Shown here piece by piece: positions 1 through 5,439 of a stretch of DNA of 5,966 nucleotides; position 1 is the stretch's first letter, and each line of letters opens with the position of its first letter. A program made the translations under genes and the position numbers. Origin of the DNA: an uncultured Clostridium sp. Its GTDB lineage: Bacteria > Bacillota > Clostridia > Christensenellales > Pumilibacteraceae. The stretch lies in the NCBI GenBank assembly GCA_900555125.1, contig USKH01000080.1:1-5966 (forward strand). The letters are read 5' to 3'. Under the pieces are notes generated by a model, which made no database searches, was not told where the DNA came from, and worked only from the letters and a program-made list of their open reading frames with translations.

Positions 1-9
1 GAGATTCAT
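1..9 (-). CDS. Start of a divergent gene (first 3 codons only), product unknown
   Basis: Reading the minus strand, an ATG at positions 9-7 is followed by AAT and CTC (Met-Asn-Leu) before the window ends. Nothing can be said about the product. The call rests on what precedes it: a Shine-Dalgarno AAGGAG at 22-17 (minus) seven bases before the ATG, and a perfect-consensus promoter further upstream. The order promoter, about 39-nt leader, Shine-Dalgarno, ATG makes a real gene start likely. It is transcribed away from the MazG-like gene and shares its upstream region. Confidence 0.65.
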
Positions 10-16
10 AATTTTG

Positions 17-22
17 CTCCTT
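17..22 (-). promoter_or_regulatory. Ribosome binding site of the divergent gene
   Basis: The minus strand reads AAGGAG, then CAAAATT, then ATG, a seven-base spacing that is ideal for initiation. This is the main reason for choosing the ATG at 9-7 as a start codon. The same core and flanks (AAAAAGGAGCAAA) occur before the plus-strand gene at 145-157. Confidence 0.65.
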
Positions 23-54
23 TTTATGCGATAGTTCGCTTTTCTTACAAGATA

Positions 55-83
55 ATTATAACGCAAAATACCTCTATTGTCAA
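55..83 (-). promoter_or_regulatory. Perfect-consensus sigma-A-type promoter for the divergent gene
   Basis: On the minus strand TTGACA (83-78) is followed after exactly 17 bases by TATAAT (60-55). Both hexamers match the housekeeping sigma consensus completely. The expected transcription start is near position 48, giving a leader of about 39 nt before the ATG at 9. A core promoter this strong without activator sites is typical of a gene that is highly expressed or held down by a repressor. The dyad covering its -35 fits the second reading. Confidence 0.75.
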
Positions 84-89
84 CAGAGG
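71..89. promoter_or_regulatory. 19-bp near-perfect dyad, candidate repressor operator
   Basis: The sequence CCTCTATTGTCAACAGAGG is an inverted repeat about the central T at 80. Eight of nine base pairs match; the only mismatch is A76 against C84. It completely covers the -35 hexamer of the minus-strand promoter (78-83) and ends 12 bases before the -35 of the plus-strand promoter. An odd-length, tight dyad at this place looks like a dimeric regulator site. The regulator is not identifiable: it does not match the LexA, PerR, CcpA or Rex consensus patterns I know. The symmetry is seen; the operator function is inference. Confidence 0.45.
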
Positions 90-101
90 AGGCAAAAAGA
101 A

Positions 102-130
102 TTGACTTTTTTCGCCCGATATGGCATAAT
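102..130 (+). promoter_or_regulatory. Promoter of the mazG-dus operon
   Basis: TTGACT (102-107) and CATAAT (125-130) are separated by 17 bases, each one base off the housekeeping sigma consensus. The predicted start is near 137, leaving about 26 nt before the ATG at 163. The Shine-Dalgarno AAGGAG at 148-153 lies nine bases before that ATG. Confidence 0.75.
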
Positions 131-162
131 TTTAGTCGAAAAACAAAAAGGAGCAAAGCCTT

Positions 163-1437
163 ATGATTGCGGTTATCGGAATAGGAATGGAAGCGGGCGA
201 TATTACCGTTCGCGGAAAACAAGCCATGAAAGAAGCGGACGAGGTGTATTCGCGCACCACGACGCGTTATAAAAGCATTCCGCTAAGCGAAAAATGCGGC
301 GACGCCGAAAGCTTCGAGCAGCTTGACGAGCGCATATGCGAATTTTTGCTCTCGCGAGAAAAAGAAGGCAAAAAAGTGGCGTTTCTGTCGGTAGGCGACG
401 GCTATTCGGATACCGCGGTAAAAAAATTGGCAGAGCTTACTCGGGTGGAAATAATACCCGGCGTTGCGGACAATCGCGCAAGACAGACCGGGAGCGACGT
501 TTTGTTCGTTTCGGCGTACGACGTCGAAAAAACGCAGATAGATTCGCGCCTTCCGCTGGTCGTCTATCAGATAGACGGCAAGGACGCCGCTTCGGACGTC
601 AAACTTGCGCTTATGAAATTTTACGACGACGAAATGCCCGTGCGGCTGGCTCCCGGCGGCGAGGTAATATCAATTCCGCTTTCGGAGATAGACCATTATA
701 AAATCGCTCAGAGCAGCAGTTTGTTTATAGAAGGCGACGAACGGCTAATCGGCAAAAAACGCTACGGATTTTCCGATCTTCTTTATATAATGAAACGCCT
801 CACTGCGCCAGACGGATGTCCGTGGGACCGTGCGCAGACTCACGAAAGCATCGCTGCCAATATGCTAGAAGAGGCGTACGAGGCGGTGGAAGCCATAAAC
901 AACGGCGACGGCGACAACCTTAAAGAAGAGCTGGGCGACGTTATGCTGCAAACCGTGTTTCATGCTGACATGAGCGAAAAGGAAGGCGACTTCGACATTA
1001 ACGACGTTATAAACGAGCTTTGCGTAAAGCTTGTGGGCAGACATACTCATATTTTCGGCGAGGACAAGGCAACCGACTCCGAAAGCGCGCTTTATTATTG
1101 GGAAAAAGCCAAAGCAAAGGAAAAACACTATTCCACTCTTTCCGAACAAATCGACAGGCTGCCGGACAATTTCCCCGCAACCATGCTTCTCGGCAAATTT
1201 ATTAAAAAAGCAAATAAGTCGGGCGCAAACGTAACCGAAGACGAGCTGAAAAAAATAATAGCGGACAACCTTGCATGTTCCGATTGCTCGTCTACCGAAC
1301 GACTTTTGTCGGCAGCCGTTATGCTTGCGGAGCTTCGCGGCTATTCGGCGGAAGAACTTATGCTTAAAAAATTTGCCTGCCTTAAAAGCATTACTGCGGC
1401 AAACAACCTCGAAAAGGCGGTTAAAGACAAGCTATGA
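163..1437 (+). CDS. mazG: YabN/MazG-like protein: tetrapyrrole-methylase-like domain fused to MazG nucleoside triphosphate pyrophosphohydrolase
   Basis: The protein has 424 residues. MazG enzymes hydrolyse (d)NTPs to NMP and pyrophosphate, cleaning the nucleotide pool in the cytoplasm. The MazG domain spans about 202-322. It carries the family hallmark GCPWD (218-222), the metal-binding acids of EEAYE (E236, E237, E240) and EELGD (E255, E256, D259), then KLVGRHTHIFGE (289-300). Residues 1-195 resemble the SAM-dependent tetrapyrrole methylase fold of Bacillus YabN: the glycine-rich GIGMEAGD (6-13) sits where GxGPGD is usual, and DVKLALM...IPLSEIDH (145-178) matches the end of that domain. GDG at 78-80 replaces the usual GDP. 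Residues 335-424 align with the second MazG half of longer homologues but lack its acidic motifs. Usual YabN length is about 490. The start is chosen from the AAGGAG at 148-153 and the immediate IAVIGIG beta strand. The gene heads an operon and overlaps the dus start by 4 bp. The MazG assignment is very secure; the methylase activity is doubtful. Confidence 0.93.
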   Translation: MIAVIGIGMEAGDITVRGKQAMKEADEVYSRTTTRYKSIPLSEKCGDAESFEQLDERICEFLLSREKEGKKVAFLSVGDGYSDTAVKKLAELTRVEIIPGVADNRARQTGSDVLFVSAYDVEKTQIDSRLPLVVYQIDGKDAASDVKLALMKFYDDEMPVRLAPGGEVISIPLSEIDHYKIAQSSSLFIEGDERLIGKKRYGFSDLLYIMKRLTAPDGCPWDRAQTHESIAANMLEEAYEAVEAINNGDGDNLKEELGDVMLQTVFHADMSEKEGDFDINDVINELCVKLVGRHTHIFGEDKATDSESALYYWEKAKAKEKHYSTLSEQIDRLPDNFPATMLLGKFIKKANKSGANVTEDELKKIIADNLACSDCSSTERLLSAAVMLAELRGYSAEELMLKKFACLKSITAANNLEKAVKDKL

Positions 1438-2360
1438 GCATTAAAATAGGAAACGTAACGCTTTGCGGCAACGTTATTCTCGCGCCCATGGCGGGGTTCG
1501 GCGACGTGGCTTTCCGCAGACTTTGCCGCGATTACGGAGCCGCGCTCACCACCACCGAGATGATAAGCGCGAAAGGATTGCTGTACAACAGCAAAAAGAC
1601 CATCGACATGCTTCGGCTCGCGCCCAACGAAACGCCGTCGTCGGTGCAACTGTTCGGGTTCGACCCCGACGACTTTTATAACGCCGCGCAGAGAGAAGAA
1701 CTTGCGCATTTCGACATAATAGACATAAATATGGGTTGCCCCGCTAAAAAAGTAGTGTCTAACGGCGAAGGCAGTGCGCTCATGCGCGATTTCGACCGCG
1801 CCCGAAAAATTATAAAGGCGGCTGTTGCGGGCGCGAACGGAAGACCGGTAACCGTAAAGTTCCGCGCGGGATTTTACGACGACGATATCTGTGCCGAGGA
1901 ATTTGCTTCGATGGCGGAAGAAGCGGGCGCCGCCGCTATGACCGTGCACGGAAGAACGGCGGAGCAGGGCTATTCGGGCTTTGCCGACTGGGATATTATC
2001 TGCCGCGTCGCGCAAAAAGTGAACGTTCCCGTGTTCGGGAACGGCGACGTTAAGAAAAACAACTTAAAAGACCGCTTGCTGCTTACCGAAGGCGTCGCGA
2101 TAGGACGTGGGGCAATAGGCAACTGTGATATATTCTCGCTTGGAAAAAAGGACGCAAGCAAAAAGCAGATGCTTCTTACTCACATACGTTATATGACCGA
2201 GTATTTCGGCAGCCGCTTCACCGCCGTCAATATACGCAAACATCTTCCGTATTATTTTGCCGGCAACAAGGACTTAAAGCTGTTCCGGGCAAGGCTTAAC
2301 ACGCTCGAAGACGCCGAACAAATGTACCGCGAAGTGGAAGCGTGCGCCGAGTTTGAATAA
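1434..2360 (+). CDS. dusB: tRNA-dihydrouridine synthase (DusB-type)
   Basis: The protein has 308 residues. Dus enzymes use FMN and NADPH to reduce specific uridines in the tRNA D-loop to dihydrouridine. The FMN TIM barrel is clear: LAPMAGFGDVAFRRLC (16-31), QLFG (72-75), NMGCPAKKVV (99-108) with catalytic Cys102, VTVKFRAGF (139-147) with FMN-contacting Lys142, MTVHGRTAEQGYSGFADW (169-186) with His172 and Arg174, VPVFGNGDV (198-206) and the phosphate-binding GVAIGRGAIGN (220-230). The C-terminal helical tRNA-binding part follows, with IRKHLPYYFAG (267-277). The family usually has about 310-340 residues, so this is slightly compact. The ATG overlaps the TGA of mazG (ATGA at 1434-1437) and only a weak, distant purine stretch (1412-1420) precedes it, which suggests translational coupling. 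The subfamily letter is a naming convention for the Bacillota form; the exact target uridine cannot be read from sequence. Confidence 0.94.
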   Translation: MSIKIGNVTLCGNVILAPMAGFGDVAFRRLCRDYGAALTTTEMISAKGLLYNSKKTIDMLRLAPNETPSSVQLFGFDPDDFYNAAQREELAHFDIIDINMGCPAKKVVSNGEGSALMRDFDRARKIIKAAVAGANGRPVTVKFRAGFYDDDICAEEFASMAEEAGAAAMTVHGRTAEQGYSGFADWDIICRVAQKVNVPVFGNGDVKKNNLKDRLLLTEGVAIGRGAIGNCDIFSLGKKDASKKQMLLTHIRYMTEYFGSRFTAVNIRKHLPYYFAGNKDLKLFRARLNTLEDAEQMYREVEACAEFE

Positions 2361-2395
2361 AAATAGGACAAAGTTGCGCATGTCTTTTGATTTTT

Positions 2396-2447
2396 ACAGC
2401 AATTTTTTACACGCCGTTTCGTTTGACCGAGGCGGCGTTTTTGCTGT
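2396..2447 (+). terminator. Intrinsic terminator of the mazG-dus operon, with an outer stem
   Basis: An 11-bp stem pairs 2411-2421 with 2428-2438, including two G-U wobbles, around the 6-nt loop TTTGAC. It is followed by a short T tract (2438-2442). An outer 7-bp stem, ACAGCAA (2396-2402) with TTGCTGT (2441-2447), could extend the structure across an asymmetric internal loop, although it would use part of the U tract. It lies 50 bases after the dus stop codon. The T tract is short, so termination may be partial. The loop and 3' arm also hold the lacZ promoter. Confidence 0.7.
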
Positions 2448-2452
2448 ATAAT
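2423..2452 (+). promoter_or_regulatory. lacZ promoter, embedded in the upstream terminator
   Basis: TTGACC (2423-2428) and TATAAT (2447-2452) are separated by 18 bases. The -10 is perfect and the -35 is one base off consensus. The predicted start is near 2459, giving a leader of about 72 nt before the ATG at 2531. The -35 occupies the loop of the preceding terminator and the spacer covers its 3' arm and T tract. No operator is evident between -10 and the start point; a hairpin in the leader follows. Confidence 0.75.
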
Positions 2453-2467
2453 ATAAATTAAGAACAG

Positions 2468-2497
2468 GCGAACGGGCGGAAAATAAATCCGGTTCGC
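2468..2497 (+). promoter_or_regulatory. Hairpin / inverted repeat in the lacZ leader
   Basis: GCGAAC (2468-2473) pairs with GTTCGC (2492-2497), and CGGA (2477-2480) with TCCG (2488-2491), leaving a GGG bulge and the loop AAATAAA. It begins about nine bases after the predicted transcription start and ends 20 bases before the Shine-Dalgarno (GGAGGG, 2518-2523). What follows is A-rich, not a U tract, so it is not a simple terminator. It could be an operator for a sugar repressor, an RNA-stabilising 5' hairpin, or chance. The pairing is seen; a role is inference. Confidence 0.4.
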
Positions 2498-2530
2498 GAT
2501 AAAAAGAAAAACATTGCGGAGGGCAGTGAA

Positions 2531-5419
2531 ATGTTGAAAAAATATTACGAGCAGTACGACTATGCCGGCACCATGCAGCCGAGATGCTACTATATCCCGT
2601 TTGCCGACAAAAACGAGTGGAGCGAGGTCAGAGAGGACAGTTCGCGCTTTGCGTCACTGAACGGCAAGTGGACGATTAATCCTTACAAAAGCGTTCTGGA
2701 CGTCCCGGACGACTTTTATGCTCTGACGCCCGAAAAGCCGATAGACGTTCCGTCGTGCGTGCAGTACTACGGCATGGATTGTTTTCAGTACACCAACATA
2801 AACTATCCCGTGCCTTTCGATCCGCCTTTCGTGCCGAGCGAAAATCCGGCGTTTCATTACAGCCGCACGTTCAATACGACAAAACGGGACAAGCAGTATC
2901 TTATTTTCGAGGGCGTGGACAGCTGTTTTTATGTGTACTTAAACGGTAAATTCGTCGGTTTCAGCCAGATAAGTCACCGCGTAAGCGAGTTCGACGTAAC
3001 CGATTACCTGATTGACGGAGAAAACAAACTTGACGTGCTTGTTCTCAAATGGTGCGCAGGCACGTATTTCGAGGATCAGGATAAGTGGCGTTTTACCGGT
3101 ATTTTCCGCGACGTATACATGCTCACCCGCCCCGAAAAGCACGTCGAAGACTATAAAATAGAAACCAGGCAAAACGGCGAAGTGACGTTTGCGCTTCTGA
3201 AAGGAGAGGCGGCTTCCGTGTCTTTCGGCGGAAAAACCAAAGTCGTGAAAGAAGGCGAAAAGGTCTGCTTCAAGATAGACAATCCCAAGCTTTGGAGCGC
3301 CGAAACGCCGTACCTTTACGATATGGATATCGAGTGCGAGGGCGAATTTATCCGCGAAAAAGTGGGCGTCCGCGAAATAGAAATAAAGGACGGCGCGTTC
3401 CTTCTCAACGGCAAAGCAATCAAGATGCGCGGCGTCAATCGTCACGATTTCCACCCGACAAAGGGCGCGGCAGTCAGCATGGACGACATAATGACCGACC
3501 TTACGCTTATGAAAAAATTAAACGTAAACGCAATCCGTACCAGCCATTATCCGTCCTGCCCCGAATTTTATCGCCTTTGCGACAAATACGGCTTTTATAT
3601 TATCGATGAAGCCGACCACGAGTCGCACGGAGCAAGCGCAAGCCGCGACGGAAGAGAGGAAGGGTACCTGTCCGACAATCCCGAATTCGAGTTTGCAAGG
3701 CTCGAACGCCAGAAAATGCTGGTCACGCGCGACAAAAACCGCGCCTGCGTTCTTCTGTGGTCGATGGGTAACGAGTGTGGCTGGGGCAAGAATTTCTACG
3801 CTTGTTCGGCTTATATAAAGGCAACCGATTCCACCCGCCCCGTGCATTACGAGCGCGTGTGCGCCGCCGATTACGACGCCGAAACGGGCGAGAGAAAGCC
3901 GAGATTTGCCGACTACGCTCAGGCTCCCGTGGATGTTGTCAGCCGCATGTACGCTTCGCCCGAATTTATGGCAAACGGGTTTTTAAACGACAAGGACGAG
4001 CATCGTCCGTTTGTTCAGTGCGAATACAGCCACGCCATGGGCAACGGACCGGGAGATCTGAAAGAGTACTGGGACGTAATATATTCTTCCGACAGATTTA
4101 TGGGAGCATTCGTGTGGGAATGGGCAGACCACGGCGTTTTGTATAATTCCGACGGCTTCCGCTACGGCGGCGACTTCGGAGAAACTCTGCACGACGGCAA
4201 TTTCTGTATTGACGGAATAGTGGCAGCCGACCGCAAAATTAAAACCGGTACGCTCGAAATGAAAAAAGCGTACGAACCCGTGCTTATCGAATATAAAGAC
4301 GGAGAAATAACGATAACTTCCCGCAATTATTTCGCTTCTATGGCGTTTGCGGCGGAAATAGTATGCAAAAACGGCAAAAACATTACGTCAAAGCAGCTCG
4401 TTCAGGTTGCGCTCGAACCACAGCAAAACGTTTGTCTCGATATAAAAGATAAAAACGCTTCGAGCGTCAAAGTAAATCTGTTTGCGATAGAAGAAGACGG
4501 ACTTGTCCCCGAAAATCACTTGTTCGCATCCGAATGTTTCGAGCTTAAACCGCTTGAATTGTCCGCTCACTCTCCCGCAAAGTGTGAAATAGAAGAAAAA
4601 GGCAGATATTACGTCGTCAGGAACGGAAACCTTGTATTTACCGTAGACAGAGGCACCGGCGCGATTTCGTCTGTCGAAAAGTCGGGAGAAAAAGTGTTTG
4701 AAAGCGAGCTTGCGCTCAATATTTACCGCGCGCCCACAGACAACGACAGAAACGTCAAGTGGGAGTGGAAGTCGCAGCGCATGGATCATTCGTATGCCGA
4801 CGCTTATTCGGTGGAAAAAATCGGCGACGACGCTATCGCCGTAAAGGGCAAAATCGTGTCCGAACAGCGCGAACCCATCGTTAAATATACGCTTTTGTAC
4901 AACTTTGTAGACGGTGGCGTCGAAACTACAATCGACTACGAGTACAACGCCATGAAAGAGGGCTGGTTCCTGCCGAGAATAGGACTGTGCGCCGCGCTTG
5001 ACAAGTCGTACGAGAACATGTCGTTCTACGGTTACGGCCCGCAGGAGAGCTATACGGACAAGCGTTTTGCATGCAGCCGCGACTTTTACGATACCACCGT
5101 TTCGGATAACTTCGTTCATTACGTAAAGCCGCAGGAAAACGGCAGCCACTACGGCACCAATTACGCGTGCGTGACAAACGGAAAAACCGAAATCACGCTT
5201 GAGAGCGCACAGGGTTTTTCGTTCAATCTGTCGCCGTACGACGCGGCAACGCTGGAAAAAACCGCTCACGACGATCAGCTTCCCGCAAGCGGGAAAAATT
5301 ATCTCTATGCCGACTATTTCATGAGCGGGATAGGGACGAACTCGTGCGGGCCGCGCCTCAACAAACGCTGGCAGACGCCGGGTCAAGGCAGCGGAAAAAT
5401 AACTTTAATTGTTAAATAG
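2531..5419 (+). CDS. lacZ: Beta-galactosidase, glycoside hydrolase family 2 (LacZ)
   Basis: The protein has 962 residues and no signal peptide, so it is cytoplasmic and acts on imported beta-galactosides such as lactose or short host/plant glycans. Domain order is that of LacZ (E. coli 1024 residues). The N-terminal sugar-binding jelly roll (about 35-200) contains QYTNINYP (86-93) and EDQDKWRFTGIFRDVY (181-196). An immunoglobulin-like domain follows (about 200-285), then the TIM barrel (about 286-585) with GVNRHDFHP (301-309), DEADHESHG (359-367), catalytic acid/base Glu415 in SMGNECGWG and nucleophile Glu498 in QCEYSHAMGN. A second immunoglobulin-like domain is followed by the C-terminal beta-galactosidase small-chain domain (about 690-962) with APTDNDR (734-740), YGPQESYTDKR (835-845) and GIGTNSCGP (933-941). 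All catalytic residues are present. The start is fixed by GGAGGG (2518-2523) seven bases upstream. The gene has its own promoter and is followed after 20 bp by a sugar-isomerase-like gene. The family is certain; natural substrate preference is not known. Confidence 0.95.
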   Translation: MLKKYYEQYDYAGTMQPRCYYIPFADKNEWSEVREDSSRFASLNGKWTINPYKSVLDVPDDFYALTPEKPIDVPSCVQYYGMDCFQYTNINYPVPFDPPFVPSENPAFHYSRTFNTTKRDKQYLIFEGVDSCFYVYLNGKFVGFSQISHRVSEFDVTDYLIDGENKLDVLVLKWCAGTYFEDQDKWRFTGIFRDVYMLTRPEKHVEDYKIETRQNGEVTFALLKGEAASVSFGGKTKVVKEGEKVCFKIDNPKLWSAETPYLYDMDIECEGEFIREKVGVREIEIKDGAFLLNGKAIKMRGVNRHDFHPTKGAAVSMDDIMTDLTLMKKLNVNAIRTSHYPSCPEFYRLCDKYGFYIIDEADHESHGASASRDGREEGYLSDNPEFEFARLERQKMLVTRDKNRACVLLWSMGNECGWGKNFYACSAYIKATDSTRPVHYERVCAADYDAETGERKPRFADYAQAPVDVVSRMYASPEFMANGFLNDKDEHRPFVQCEYSHAMGNGPGDLKEYWDVIYSSDRFMGAFVWEWADHGVLYNSDGFRYGGDFGETLHDGNFCIDGIVAADRKIKTGTLEMKKAYEPVLIEYKDGEITITSRNYFASMAFAAEIVCKNGKNITSKQLVQVALEPQQNVCLDIKDKNASSVKVNLFAIEEDGLVPENHLFASECFELKPLELSAHSPAKCEIEEKGRYYVVRNGNLVFTVDRGTGAISSVEKSGEKVFESELALNIYRAPTDNDRNVKWEWKSQRMDHSYADAYSVEKIGDDAIAVKGKIVSEQREPIVKYTLLYNFVDGGVETTIDYEYNAMKEGWFLPRIGLCAALDKSYENMSFYGYGPQESYTDKRFACSRDFYDTTVSDNFVHYVKPQENGSHYGTNYACVTNGKTEITLESAQGFSFNLSPYDAATLEKTAHDDQLPASGKNYLYADYFMSGIGTNSCGPRLNKRWQTPGQGSGKITLIVK

Positions 5420-5439
5420 GCTAATATCGGAGGTAAAAA

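Noticed and set aside
28..39. A short inverted repeat GCGA-TAGT-TCGC in the leader of the divergent gene
   Set aside because: Four-base arms are expected by chance in this length of sequence and nothing else supports a role.
46..62. A PerR-like box (TTATAAT half-site) on the minus strand
   Set aside because: Only the half overlapping the -10 TATAAT matches; the second half diverges (about 10 of 15 positions), so the match is explained by the -10 element.
1341..2015. A 224-residue open frame on the minus strand across the mazG-dus junction
   Set aside because: It lies opposite two securely identified genes, has no ribosome binding site or family motif, and its Arg/His/Val-rich composition is what the antisense of GC-rich codons gives.
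2365..2395. A weak hairpin just after the dus stop (AGGACA 2365-2370 with TGTCTT 2381-2386), followed by a T-rich stretch
   Set aside because: Only six pairs including one wobble, a 10-nt loop and an interrupted T tract; the hairpin at 2411-2438 is a much better terminator.
4388..5386. A 332-residue open frame on the minus strand inside lacZ
   Set aside because: It is the antisense shadow of the conserved C-terminal half of LacZ; the plus frame carries all family motifs, and the minus frame shows no recognisable domain or initiation site.
5420..5439. A possible separate promoter for the barrel protein
   Set aside because: The 20-base gap holds only the Shine-Dalgarno; no convincing -35/-10 pair was noticed at the end of lacZ.
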